Source of the DNA: JBGLNL01 sp046484125
GTDB lineage: Bacteria; Chloroflexota; Dehalococcoidia; SZUA-161; SpSt-899
Length of the DNA stretch: 23,132 bases
Direction: 5' to 3'
NCBI GenBank assembly: GCA_046484125.1
Contig: JAWOBX010000035.1
Coordinates: forward strand, 1-23,132
Positions 1 through 8,469 of the stretch are shown piece by piece. Both the position numbers and the translations under genes were made by a program. The notes beneath the pieces were generated by a model. The model did not search any database. It worked only from the letters and a program-made list of their open reading frames with translations, and had not been told where the DNA came from. How positions within the stretch are numbered: position 1 is the first letter of the stretch; every line of letters starts with the position of its first letter.

Positions 1-63
1 GTGGTTGATCAGAGCCTTCCTAAAAGCATCCCTGCTTATGTTAAAATGGGACTCAAGAACTGA
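1..63 (+). CDS. C-terminal end of an unidentified protein (partial)
   Basis: Frame 1 is open from the first base to a TGA at 61-63 and gives a 20-residue tail ending in KMGLKN. The next gene starts 11 bases later with its Shine-Dalgarno sequence touching this stop, which suggests a shared transcript. The tail is too short to assign a family, and the gene could begin far upstream of the window. Confidence 0.55.
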   Translation: MVDQSLPKSIPAYVKMGLKN

Positions 64-74
64 GGTGAGTGATC

Positions 75-1055
75 ATGCCGGCTAATCTAACGCCCGCCTA
101 CTTCGAAGCTGAGAGGCGCTACCGCGCTGCCGAGACGCCGGAGGAGAAAATCGAGGCCCTTAACGAAATGTTAAAGGTCATGCCCAAGCACAAGGGCACT
201 GACGGCCTCCGGGCGGAACTGCGCACAAAGATAGCCAAGCTTCAGAAGGAGGCCTCCAGGAAACAGGCTACTTCCAAAAAAGGGGGTATTTACCATATCC
301 CCAAAGAGGGGGCCGGGCAAATGGCGTTGATCGGGCTGGCTAATTCGGGCAAATCACAATTGGTTGCCGCGGTAAGCAACGCCCCGGTGGAGGTGGGGGA
401 TTACCCTTATACCACCAGGGTGCCTCAGCCGGCCATGATGAAATTCGAAAATGTTCAAATTCAACTGGTCGATATGCCTCCTGTCACGGACCAGGATGCC
501 CGCCCCTGGTTCGCCACTGTAGTGAGGGCTGCCGACGCGCTCATACTGGTGGTAGATCTGGAGGTTGACCCTGTAACGGAGCTGCAGGAACTGCAGGAGG
601 AACTGGCGAAATATAAAACGGAAATAGCGGGGATTGAAGATGAAACCGGTGAGGCGCCGCACAAGAAAAAAACTCTCGTTGTTGGGAACAAAGTCGACCT
701 TGATATTGCGGGGGAGAATACCGCTGCTCTTGTAGAGCGGTATGGAGGCAGCGTAAGCGTGATACCGGTCTCAGCCCGTGAGGGAACCGGTTTGGACGAG
801 CTGCGCAGGAAGGCATTTGAGATACTCGATATCATCCGCGTTTACACCAAGTCACCCGGCGAACAGGCGGATACCACTGATCCGATGGTGCTGAAATCCG
901 GCAGTACACTGGAGGAGGCCGCCGAGGCGGTTCATAAAGACTTTCGGGCAAACCTTAAATACGCCCTGATCTGGGGCTCGGGGAAGTTCCCGGGCCAGCG
1001 GGTTAAGAGGGATCATATTGTCCAGGACGGTGATATCCTGGAACTACATAGCTGA
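75..1055 (+). CDS. DRG/Obg-type GTPase with C-terminal TGS domain
   Basis: This predicted 326-residue P-loop GTPase resembles the DRG/Obg branch, whose members usually act with ribosomes or RNA; the client here is unknown. G-box motifs are visible: Walker A GLANSGKS at 87-94, DMPP (G3) at 133-136, NKVD (G4) at 205-208 and SA (G5) at 233-234. Residues 1-70 are charged and probably helical. Residues from about 257 to the end look like a TGS domain (LKSGSTLEEAA, then GQRVKRDHIVQDGDILEL), a fold linked to nucleotide or RNA binding. I chose ATG 75 over an in-frame GTG at 69 because GAGGTGA at 62-68 then sits 6 bases upstream. A strong terminator follows, so this gene ends a transcription unit. The family call is firm; the cellular role is inferred. 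Confidence 0.9.
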   Translation: MPANLTPAYFEAERRYRAAETPEEKIEALNEMLKVMPKHKGTDGLRAELRTKIAKLQKEASRKQATSKKGGIYHIPKEGAGQMALIGLANSGKSQLVAAVSNAPVEVGDYPYTTRVPQPAMMKFENVQIQLVDMPPVTDQDARPWFATVVRAADALILVVDLEVDPVTELQELQEELAKYKTEIAGIEDETGEAPHKKKTLVVGNKVDLDIAGENTAALVERYGGSVSVIPVSAREGTGLDELRRKAFEILDIIRVYTKSPGEQADTTDPMVLKSGSTLEEAAEAVHKDFRANLKYALIWGSGKFPGQRVKRDHIVQDGDILELHS

Positions 1056-1073
1056 GACATATATTCCCCAAAC

Positions 1074-1094
1074 GAGCTACGGGGTAGCTCTTTT
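1074..1094 (+). terminator. Rho-independent terminator after the GTPase gene
   Basis: A perfect 7-bp stem, GAGCTAC and GTAGCTC, closes a GGG loop (1074-1090) and is followed by TTTT at 1091-1094. It lies 19 bases after the GTPase stop. On the minus strand the hairpin is followed only by a poor T run, but it could weakly slow transcription arriving from the protease gene, which ends at 1109. Confidence 0.75.
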
Positions 1095-1108
1095 ACCTCC
1101 ATGATGGA

Positions 1109-3481
1109 TCAACCGGTTGTGAGTTGACAGCCCTTCCGGCTTCTCAGCCATAATAATCCGCCCAGAGATAACAATCCCAAACCAAATAATATGATTGTTG
1201 CGGTCTCCGGCACGGGAACAACGAATCCGACAGCGCTGATGCCATCCAGCCCATCCTCAATGGCATTATAGGTTCCGCTTCCAGATCCATGCTGGTCTAC
1301 CACGATGTCATATGTACCGTAATCGGCGGTCACCGGGTCCCAGATGGCCGTCGGGCCAAAGCTTCCGGTACCACTTGTTATCACTGTTTCTATGGAGGAT
1401 GAAGGATCGTCTGCCGCGACAAGCAACTGCCCTTCTGTTACCGTTCCGGGCTGGATCCAGAGGCTATATGTGATTCCGGCTTCCAGGCCGGCGCCTTTAA
1501 CGTACACGGTCTGCCCCACTGTAAATGAGTTTGTTTCAATCCCGCTTGAATTACATGAGAAAACATCGGGGACGGAGGAGTCTTCATCAATCGCATTCAG
1601 GGCGTCTATAAGACCCCATCCATATATGTTATCGTGCCCCGCTGTTCCCTTATCGACTGCCGTTGACTCAAGGGCGTGTCTTACCTGATCCGGGGTCCAG
1701 TCCGGATTAGCTTGCAGCAGTAACGCGGCCACACCGGCGGCATGGGGCGCGGCCATGCTTGTGCCCTGCATGGCAAAGTATCTCGCTTCGTCGCCACTTT
1801 CGGCATCGTTAAGAGACCAGTTCTGATTGGGCCCGTCGTTATCGATGTAAAAGTTACCATAAACGCCACCACCGTAACTATCGTTTCTCTTTGCCCAGGT
1901 GTAATAATCATCATCACGTATCGAGATAATCATGGAACCCGGGGCGGATACGCTTGGCTTTCTGGCACCGTCAACGCGGGGGCCGCGGCTGGAAAACGCA
2001 GCGTTGCTCCCCTCTGAATAACCATAAGGCCAACCATTGTTCCATATATCCCACCACGTTTCCCTGCTCACGTTCGCGCCTACCGCGATAGCACCGTCGG
2101 CCGCGGCGCTGCTGCCGATGGTGTAATCGGGGTCGGGGTCGGCGAAGTATACCGATCTGTACCAGTCCTGGTAGTACAGGTGGAAGAACTGATCGTTCGC
2201 GGAATTATTGCTCACTTTGAGATAATACGTTCCCTCAGGCACGCTCTCCTGGTTGCCCGACCCGTAGAAGGAATACTGGCTTTCGGTGCCTCTCGGACTT
2301 TCGGTCTGGTCATAGTATGTTATCGAGCCGGAAAATGAATTGTAAGACGAATCATAGTATTCCAAATCCAGATCATTACTGACTTCCTCTCCGTCGAACC
2401 AGATCATGTTGTAGTAAAGAGTGGGGTTTCCACTGGCATTTACCTCGATCCAACCGGTCTCCGAGTTGGCGTTGACAGTGCCTGAATAGTGATAGCTTTC
2501 ATTGGCGTAATTCCCCGCTGAATTGAAGTAAACCACTCCCCTGCTTACCGCGTAGTCGATGGCCTGGCATACCGCGTCGCTCCCATCGTTATAGGGCCCC
2601 CATCCGCCATAGCTCATGGTGATTACGTCGGCCCCGAAATCATCGACCGCCGCCTTTATCGCGTCAACCTGAACATCGCTGGTTGTACTGCCAGTAGTAT
2701 CATTTCCTATTTTGAGTAATACGGGGGTTGCCTCGTAGGCAGCCCCCTGATAAATCCCGGTAGGCGAGCCTGACGTACCCCTCCCCAGCGCGGTTCCGGC
2801 GACATGAGTCCCGTGCCCGGTGCATTGATTGGCAACGTCGCAATCAGTACCTGGTCCGGAGTAGTCCAGATAATTAGTTTCACAGTCCATCAAAGGGAAA
2901 TCCGGATTGCCCACTTCAAAACCGGAATCGAGAACGGCTATCGTCACGCCGGAGCCGCTATAAGAGAGTGTATCCCAGACATCATCGACATTGGTCGCCG
3001 CGGCCGCCCGGTCGTTATCCGGATATGAAACAACCTCAGCGCTGCTCATGGAGACCACTGATTCCAGCTCAGCCACGTCATACAGCCTCGTTAGCGGGAT
3101 ATCGGCCTTCAGGAAGCCGTACGGGTGTTTTTCAAGCGGCGGTATCCAGGTTTCAGGATGGATCGACACTCCCAGACTTTCGAGTTCAGCTAATTGACTG
3201 GAGGAGGGTTCCTGGTCGAAGTAAATGAACACCCGCTGGTTTTCCGGTGCCCCAATTGCCTGTTCTCGATCTGCATCCGGACCTGAGGGCGCACCTGTTT
3301 CTGATTGGATTCCATGCAGTTTCATGTCTACCTGCAGGGCGAGCAATCCCTCTATCTTCGAAGCGGGATCTATTCTATTCTCGGCCACAGAGGCTGGTGA
3401 AATGACCGGATAGAGCATTGTGGAGACAAAGACTAAAGCAATCGTTATTAATATTCTCTTCCCGCGTACGGGTTTTATCAT
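1109..3481 (-). CDS. Secreted subtilisin-like serine protease (S8) with PEP-CTERM-like anchor
   Basis: This is a 790-residue exported subtilase. Counting from an alternative ATG at 3490, residues 11-35 form a signal peptide and about 41-158 an I9-like propeptide. The catalytic domain has Asp188 (AVLDSGF), His226 (GHGTHVAG), oxyanion Asn327 (NSAGN) and Ser578 (GTSMAAPH). The roughly 250 residues between Asn327 and Ser578 exceed a minimal subtilisin. They hold an aromatic, beta-rich insertion at about 333-450 that looks like a jelly-roll or PPC-type module. A second beta-rich region (645-755) precedes VPVPETAT, a hydrophobic helix and RSRK, the layout of a PEP-CTERM sorting signal. I prefer ATG 3481 because AAGGA then lies 8 bases upstream; at 3490 it would abut the codon. 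It is the last gene of a minus-strand operon, 21 bases after the lipoprotein gene. The natural substrate is unknown. Confidence 0.92.
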   Translation of the reverse strand: MIKPVRGKRILITIALVFVSTMLYPVISPASVAENRIDPASKIEGLLALQVDMKLHGIQSETGAPSGPDADREQAIGAPENQRVFIYFDQEPSSSQLAELESLGVSIHPETWIPPLEKHPYGFLKADIPLTRLYDVAELESVVSMSSAEVVSYPDNDRAAAATNVDDVWDTLSYSGSGVTIAVLDSGFEVGNPDFPLMDCETNYLDYSGPGTDCDVANQCTGHGTHVAGTALGRGTSGSPTGIYQGAAYEATPVLLKIGNDTTGSTTSDVQVDAIKAAVDDFGADVITMSYGGWGPYNDGSDAVCQAIDYAVSRGVVYFNSAGNYANESYHYSGTVNANSETGWIEVNASGNPTLYYNMIWFDGEEVSNDLDLEYYDSSYNSFSGSITYYDQTESPRGTESQYSFYGSGNQESVPEGTYYLKVSNNSANDQFFHLYYQDWYRSVYFADPDPDYTIGSSAAADGAIAVGANVSRETWWDIWNNGWPYGYSEGSNAAFSSRGPRVDGARKPSVSAPGSMIISIRDDDYYTWAKRNDSYGGGVYGNFYIDNDGPNQNWSLNDAESGDEARYFAMQGTSMAAPHAAGVAALLLQANPDWTPDQVRHALESTAVDKGTAGHDNIYGWGLIDALNAIDEDSSVPDVFSCNSSGIETNSFTVGQTVYVKGAGLEAGITYSLWIQPGTVTEGQLLVAADDPSSSIETVITSGTGSFGPTAIWDPVTADYGTYDIVVDQHGSGSGTYNAIEDGLDGISAVGFVVPVPETATIILFGLGLLSLGGLLWLRSRKGCQLTTG

Positions 3482-3502
3482 ATTACTCATCCTTGATCTT
3501 TA

Positions 3503-4054
3503 TCATAGATCTATCCTTGTTGGTTCCTCGCTGCCCGGCAGAAAAGGTTCATCCGGCCTGGATACCCTCTCGGCAGTATCCAGCCTCACTATGTACGGTT
3601 TGCCGGCCAGCTCGTCGAAGCTGTTTACCGGGACATCCGCCTGAAGGAATCCATACGCGTCGTTGCTTGCCGGAGGAATCCAGCGGTCAGGGTCGAGTTC
3701 TATCCCCAGGGACTCCATTTCCTCAATAACGGCTTTCCCCGGCTTATGTGAAAAGTAGAGGAAGGATGGTTGCATATCCACGGGGTCGGTTCTCATGCCC
3801 ATTTCTTCCATCCGGGCCAGTATCTCTTCGCCGGGGTCAGTAATCTGTTGCTTCCTCAGGTCAAGCTGCATCAAGAGCAAGCCGGTGGCCTTATCCGCGA
3901 TTGGGCCGACCTGCGTCGGCTCAGGCGTGGCGGTCGGCTCCGGCGACAGAACCGGGGTTCCTGTTGTTGCCACCTCGTTGGCGTCTTGCGAGGCGCAACT
4001 CAGTATGGCGATCTGGCTGCCAGCGACTAAAAACACTAAAAACAACGTTTTCAT
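3503..4054 (-). CDS. Lipoprotein resembling a stand-alone subtilase propeptide
   Basis: This 183-residue protein has a type II signal peptide starting MKTLFLVFLV with a lipobox-like ILSC (Cys20). A Pro/Thr/Glu-rich linker (about 36-50) precedes a domain at 53-168. That domain matches the propeptide of the adjacent protease along its length. ESLGIELDPDRWIPP corresponds to ESLGVSIHPETWIPP, YGFLQADVP to YGFLKADIP, and FLYFSHKP to FIYFDQEP. No catalytic domain follows. Subtilase propeptides act as folding chaperones and tight inhibitors, so a membrane-tethered inhibitor or chaperone of the neighbour is a reasonable inference. A longer reading from 4171 or 4093 is open, but the signal peptide favours 4054; the ribosome site is weak. 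It lies 31 bases after the membrane-protein gene. The homology is visible in sequence; the role is untested. Confidence 0.8.
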   Translation of the reverse strand: MKTLFLVFLVAGSQIAILSCASQDANEVATTGTPVLSPEPTATPEPTQVGPIADKATGLLLMQLDLRKQQITDPGEEILARMEEMGMRTDPVDMQPSFLYFSHKPGKAVIEEMESLGIELDPDRWIPPASNDAYGFLQADVPVNSFDELAGKPYIVRLDTAERVSRPDEPFLPGSEEPTRIDL

Positions 4055-4085
4055 GCCCAATTTTAGATTATGAATATATAAATCC

Positions 4086-5963
4086 CTAAACATCGGGCTC
4101 AGTCCGGTTCTCGGTTGACAGGGCTCCTTCCCGCCGCCGCTGATAGTAGTTCCATCCAAAAATGCCCGCAAGCACTACTCCGGAAAATATCGTCAGGTAT
4201 AGGGCCTTGTTACGCAAATTCGAGGAGAAATCGCCGGCAATGTTTTCAATGACCTCATTTGCCTTCTCCACAATGACCAGCTCCATTCCTTCGTACTCGG
4301 ATACGTCAAAGGCTTCCTCGACTTCCGGTTCAACGATCGCGGAATAGGTGACGGCAATGGCGAATATCACAACAATCGAAGTTATCAACAGAACGGACAG
4401 GGCCCAGTATGACCTTCCCTTCCAGCTACGCCCGCCCAGAAAACCGATCCCTATAAGGAGCAGGATTGGTACCACCCAGAGCACCCACAACCACGACCGG
4501 AATTTATCCACCTGTTCTCGAGCGTCATCCAGTTCATCGCGGTCTTCACTGGATAATCGGTCGTTGAGATCCTGTTCGGTGAAGGCGGCATTGTTTCCAA
4601 GCCAGTCGCGTATATCCTCAAGTGTTGCCTCATCGTCAGGGCTATCCAGCCTCTCCTTTAAATCGACATCGGTAAAGGTCCATCCGTTCCGTACATATTC
4701 CCGAGCATCGTCGAGAAAGTCCCGGTTCTCCTCGCCCATGGATTCCCTCAGGTCGGCTTCAGTATAGAACCACTGGTCGGTTATTTTATCGAGGACCCGC
4801 TGTTGTATCGATGCGGAAAGGTCGATTCCGAGACGGCTCTTAAAATCCGGGTATGAATACCCCGCAGGCCGGCAGTCGGGAAGCTCCCCTGCCGAAGTTG
4901 CCGCCAGTTCAGCGTTGAATTGCTCCATAGTGCATATGGGCAGTCCGTTGAAAATCTCCTCGAGCTTCTGATCCCCGAGATCAATAAGGGCCGCCAGGGC
5001 GGCCGGTTTTCTATCACTCAGGTCTACCGCTATATTTATTGTATCGCTGTCGCCCTTGACATAAGCAGTGATGGCTTCGATGACATCCTGAAGCCTCGAC
5101 TTGACCCATTCCGGGGGCAAAACCTGTTCGATAGCTGAGGTAATCTCGTCTCCGGTGAGGCTGATCTCGTACGGAAGATCCACAATGAGCTCGATCTCCT
5201 CCCTGATGACCGGCTCGATGACCTCGTCAAAGAGGTAATCATAGGTCTGCTGCGTGCTGAGGAGGTCCAGAACAGCGGTGGCAACCGCATCCACCCGTTC
5301 CTTCAGATTAATGGTTACGGTGAAATCATCGGATTCCAGCGTCAGATATGGAACCATGGATTCCATGGCCGATTCTATCTCAGAGGCAGCCCAATCCTGT
5401 GAAATCACTTCGCGGAAAGAGTTTTGGACTCTATCTTCAGCCAGTGTCAGCGCATAAGGCAGTTTATCCAGATTGTCGACGATTTTGCCGGACGAATATG
5501 AGATTATATCATCGTAAATGGTTGAAAATACTTCGCCCCTAAGCAATTGCTGAGTAATTGTCGAGGGAGCCGCCTGAACTCTCGTCTTCAAATCGACCGT
5601 ATACTGAAATTCGTCGGTACTGCCCAGAAAATAGGGGATAATCTCCCTGGTCGCTGCCTCAAAGTGGGGTTGAAGCCATTCTTCCGGGGGCAGGATGCTT
5701 CGAGCTGTTGAGATGATCTCGCTCTGAATACCTGCGGTGTTCACCGGGTTTTCCGAGAGATCTTCCGATTGAACCTCATCGAGAGCCGCGGGCAATACTT
5801 CATCATACAGGTAATTATAAACATCCGCTTTTTCCATTTGATGGTTGTAGAAATCGGGATCACTCGCCGTGCTGTCCACTTCCGAGACAAATATAAGTAA
5901 AGGAAGCAGAATAACAAACAGGATTGCCAGGAAGATTGCCAGTATTCGCCTAACCCATATCAT
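4086..5963 (-). CDS. Four-helix membrane protein with tandem extracytoplasmic repeats, unknown function
   Basis: I do not recognise a named family for this protein of about 625 residues. An N-terminal anchor (about 8-29) leads to a large acidic region (30-490), then helices at about 493-513, 521-546 and 587-607. RR before helix 1, KGR between helices 2 and 3, and RRR after helix 4 predict the large region outside and both termini inside. Three repeats of about 90-100 residues begin near 46, 148 and 240. Each has a Y-x-x-L/I-Y/F-D-E/D helix, a PPEW or similar segment, and a V/I-DLK/NLKER strand followed by alanine-rich helix. Three 30-residue repeats of the form F-T-x-x-D-L then DDAR follow at about 400-490. 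ATG 5963 is preferred over TTG 5969 because AGGAG lies 7 bases before it. As first gene of the protease operon it may scaffold or sense for the protease; that is inference. Confidence 0.82.
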   Translation of the reverse strand: MIWVRRILAIFLAILFVILLPLLIFVSEVDSTASDPDFYNHQMEKADVYNYLYDEVLPAALDEVQSEDLSENPVNTAGIQSEIISTARSILPPEEWLQPHFEAATREIIPYFLGSTDEFQYTVDLKTRVQAAPSTITQQLLRGEVFSTIYDDIISYSSGKIVDNLDKLPYALTLAEDRVQNSFREVISQDWAASEIESAMESMVPYLTLESDDFTVTINLKERVDAVATAVLDLLSTQQTYDYLFDEVIEPVIREEIELIVDLPYEISLTGDEITSAIEQVLPPEWVKSRLQDVIEAITAYVKGDSDTINIAVDLSDRKPAALAALIDLGDQKLEEIFNGLPICTMEQFNAELAATSAGELPDCRPAGYSYPDFKSRLGIDLSASIQQRVLDKITDQWFYTEADLRESMGEENRDFLDDAREYVRNGWTFTDVDLKERLDSPDDEATLEDIRDWLGNNAAFTEQDLNDRLSSEDRDELDDAREQVDKFRSWLWVLWVVPILLLIGIGFLGGRSWKGRSYWALSVLLITSIVVIFAIAVTYSAIVEPEVEEAFDVSEYEGMELVIVEKANEVIENIAGDFSSNLRNKALYLTIFSGVVLAGIFGWNYYQRRREGALSTENRTEPDV

Positions 5964-6083
5964 TATCAAACTCCTGAAGGATTTACCTTAGTATAATATG
6001 TAAATAGATGTAACGCCACCACTTTGATAGGCCAATTGATAAAACAGGGTGCTGTACCCGCCCCGCGGTTATCGTTCCGGGTA

Positions 6084-6113
6084 TTGTGGGGTATCGATAA
6101 ACTGGGTTACAAT
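6084..6113 (+). promoter_or_regulatory. Putative sigma70-type promoter for the TldE/PmbA gene
   Basis: TTGTGG at 6084-6089 and TACAAT at 6108-6113 are 18 bases apart, and the start codon is 30 bases beyond the -10 box. The 179-base gap between the divergent genes holds no other gene. A TATACT-like box facing the minus-strand operon is present near 5990, but I found no convincing -35 for it. Confidence 0.5.
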
Positions 6114-6142
6114 TTAAGTTGCTGATTTGTGGAGGTTGAGAA

Positions 6143-7444
6143 TTGGAAGATTTACTGGAGAAATCAAAAAAAGCGGCTGAGGAGGCGGAGGTTTTTTCGG
6201 TTTATAGTCGTAAAACGGAGGCGATCTTCGAGGCGAACCGTTTGAAACAGGTTCAGACCAAGGAATCCACCGGAACCGCTCTCCGTCTCATTAACGGGGG
6301 AAGAATCGGATTTGCGGCTACGACGAGGTCCGATTATGATACTGATTTGCTGAATATGGCACTGGAAGTGGCCCCCTTTGGTGCCGAGGCCAGGTTCGAA
6401 TTTCCCGGGGTTCAGGATTATCCCGAAGTACAACTTCTCGACCCTGAGACAGAGCGGACCTCTGAGGAGGCTATGGTAAGGGCGGGAGAATCGGCTATCG
6501 ACAGAATAAGAGCCACCGAGCCGGAAATCGTCTGCGAGGGTATGGTGACCCGGAGCGTTTCTCGTATCAGGATCATCAATTCCAGGGGCGGCCAGGCGGA
6601 ATACAGAAAAACCGTGTTCAGTATAATGATAGAGGGGGTCCTGGTACGGGGAACCGATATGCTCTTTGTTGGTGATCATGAGGCATCATGCCACCCGTTG
6701 ACTGAATCTGATTTTGTCTCCCGGTCAACCATTCGACAGCTGGAACGTGCCAGGGAAACAGCTCCCGCTCCCGCCGGAAACCTGCCGGTTATATTCACCC
6801 CTCATGGAGTCGCCAGCGCTTTGATCACTCCGCTCGCGGTAGCTTTTAACGGGAAGACGGTTTTAAGGGGAGCTTCACCGCTCGGACACAAGCAGGGAGA
6901 ATCGGTTCTGAGCTCAAATATTTCCATCCGGGATGATTCCACCCTCGATTTCTGCCCGGCCTGTTATGTATGCGATGATGAGGGGGTACCCGGCCAGAGC
7001 ACTCCACTGATTCAGAATGGCGTTATCGCCGATTTCCTTTATGACTTACAAACAGCCGGTGAGGCTGGAACAGAAAGCACCGGCAACGCGAGCCGCTCGC
7101 TGGCCAGCTTACCCGGCCCGTCCGCGAGCGCTATTATAGTTGAAGAGGGTTCTACCGGTTTTGAAGAGATGGTGCGCGATATCAAAAGAGGACTGATTGT
7201 TGAACAGGTCATGGGCGCGACGCAGGGCAATATTCTGGGCGGGGATTTCAGTGGTAATGTGTTGCTTGGCTACATGGTTGAGAATGGAAATATAACAGGC
7301 AGGGTAAAGAACACCATGATTTCGGGAAATGTATACGAGCTTCTGAAGGATGGTGTCGTAATCGGCAATGATACCAGGTGGATTGGCGGTTCTCTGAAAA
7401 CCGCTTCCGTTTACTGCCCATCGGTGGCTGTCGCCGGCGGGTAG
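6143..7444 (+). CDS. pmbA: TldE/PmbA-family protein (metalloprotease partner subunit)
   Basis: This 433-residue protein has the length and two-domain layout of TldE/PmbA, the partner of the TldD metalloprotease in maturing or degrading small peptides. The N-terminal part (about 1-190) has EANRLKQVQTKESTGTALRL and the family's RIINSRGGQAEYRKT segment. The C-terminal part has PLAVAFNGKTVLRGASPLG, then GNASRS, GTQGNILGGDFSGNVLLGY and the late WIGGSLKTASV. No HExxxH motif is seen, which separates it from the catalytic TldD subunit. Translation most likely starts at a TTG with GGAGG 7 bases upstream (6131-6135); no in-frame ATG lies nearby. A TldD gene is not in the window. Its last 34 bases overlap the 3' end of the convergent kinase gene. 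Confidence 0.9.
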   Translation: MEDLLEKSKKAAEEAEVFSVYSRKTEAIFEANRLKQVQTKESTGTALRLINGGRIGFAATTRSDYDTDLLNMALEVAPFGAEARFEFPGVQDYPEVQLLDPETERTSEEAMVRAGESAIDRIRATEPEIVCEGMVTRSVSRIRIINSRGGQAEYRKTVFSIMIEGVLVRGTDMLFVGDHEASCHPLTESDFVSRSTIRQLERARETAPAPAGNLPVIFTPHGVASALITPLAVAFNGKTVLRGASPLGHKQGESVLSSNISIRDDSTLDFCPACYVCDDEGVPGQSTPLIQNGVIADFLYDLQTAGEAGTESTGNASRSLASLPGPSASAIIVEEGSTGFEEMVRDIKRGLIVEQVMGATQGNILGGDFSGNVLLGYMVENGNITGRVKNTMISGNVYELLKDGVVIGNDTRWIGGSLKTASVYCPSVAVAGG

Positions 7445-8412
7445 TGATCCTGTTTCAGGTTATCCAGCGCCAGTGCTATAGCGCCCATCAAACCGGAATC
7501 ATCGCCCAGTTCGGAGCGAACAATTCCGGCCCGTTCCCTGAAATCCACCATAGCGTGCTCCTCGATGGCTCGCCGAATGGGTTCCAGTATGAGTCCGCCG
7601 GCATTTGAAACGCCCCCGCCTATTATTACCATTTGCGGGTCGAGGATATGTATAAGGGAAGTAACAGCTATTCCCAGATATCTCCCCGCTTCCTCTATAA
7701 CAACGTTCGCTATATGATCTCCGCCCCGGGCCGCCTCCACCACCATTTCCGCTTTCAGCATTGACAGGTCATTCGAGCATTGCTTGAGAATCGCGGCGGA
7801 CCCATTCTCCCTGACCCTGCGGGCCGCGATTCTGGCGATGGCGGTTCCGGAAGCCAGTGCCTCAACATGTCCCTTGCCCCCGCAGTTGCAAAAAGGTCCA
7901 TCGGGATCGACAACTATATGGCCGATTTCGGCAACGGAGATATCCTTTCCTCTCAGAATCTCGCCACCGAGAATTATCCCCCCGCCTATTCCGGTACTGA
8001 CGGTGATGTAAATAAGACGGTCATATCCGCGGCCTGCTCCAAAGCGATGCTCTCCCAGAGCCGCCAGGTCGGCATCGTTTTCAACGAACACCGGTTTGTC
8101 AAACGCCGTTTCCAGAATAGTTTTAAGGGGGACGTTTTTCCAGGTCGGGAGGGAGGGGGGTGTCAGCAGCGTTCCCGTCTGCGGATTGAGAGGCCCGCCG
8201 GCACTTACTGAAATCGCTTTCACCAGACCGAAATCTACCGGCGAAGCGGTTTCCTGTATGGTGCTCTTAATCCGCTCCAAGCCCGATTCCCACCCTTCGT
8301 GGCTGCGTGTGGGTTCCGCTTTCCTGTTGAGTATCTTCGCCTGGCTGTCGGCCAGAGCCACCCGGTAGCTTGTGCCTCCGAGATCCACCGCCACAATGTA
8401 GAATTCTTCCAT
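7411..8412 (-). CDS. ROK-family sugar kinase (glucokinase-like)
   Basis: This 333-residue ROK protein probably phosphorylates glucose or another hexose with ATP in the cytoplasm. It has the phosphate loop DLGGTSYRVA (10-19), the sugar-site motif ENDA (111-114, Asp113 as base), STGIGGGI (139-146) and EIGH (162-165). The ROK zinc motif is normally CxCGxxGCxE; here it reads CNCGGKGHVE, with Cys175 and Cys177 but His182 in place of the third cysteine. His can still bind zinc, so activity is plausible. No DNA-binding N-terminus is present, so it is a kinase rather than a NagC-type repressor. The frame is open back to 8709, but that stretch looks non-coding. ATG 8412 has AAGGA just upstream and starts directly before the phosphate loop. 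The exact sugar cannot be read from the sequence. Confidence 0.9.
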   Translation of the reverse strand: MEEFYIVAVDLGGTSYRVALADSQAKILNRKAEPTRSHEGWESGLERIKSTIQETASPVDFGLVKAISVSAGGPLNPQTGTLLTPPSLPTWKNVPLKTILETAFDKPVFVENDADLAALGEHRFGAGRGYDRLIYITVSTGIGGGIILGGEILRGKDISVAEIGHIVVDPDGPFCNCGGKGHVEALASGTAIARIAARRVRENGSAAILKQCSNDLSMLKAEMVVEAARGGDHIANVVIEEAGRYLGIAVTSLIHILDPQMVIIGGGVSNAGGLILEPIRRAIEEHAMVDFRERAGIVRSELGDDSGLMGAIALALDNLKQDHYPPATATDGQ

Positions 8413-8439
8413 TTTCCTTTGATAGATATATTCTAACCC

Positions 8440-8469
8440 GGTATACTGCAAACTGTAAAATGAGGTCAA
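8440..8469 (-). promoter_or_regulatory. Putative promoter of the ROK kinase gene
   Basis: Read on the minus strand, TTGACC (8469-8464) and TATACC (8445-8440) are 18 bases apart. Transcription would start about 20 bases before ATG 8412. The -10 box is imperfect, so the call is tentative. Confidence 0.42.

Noticed and set aside
4055..4171. Longer N-terminus for the propeptide-like lipoprotein
   Set aside because: It would overlap the membrane-protein gene and bury the signal peptide; ATG 4054 gives a clean lipoprotein signal.
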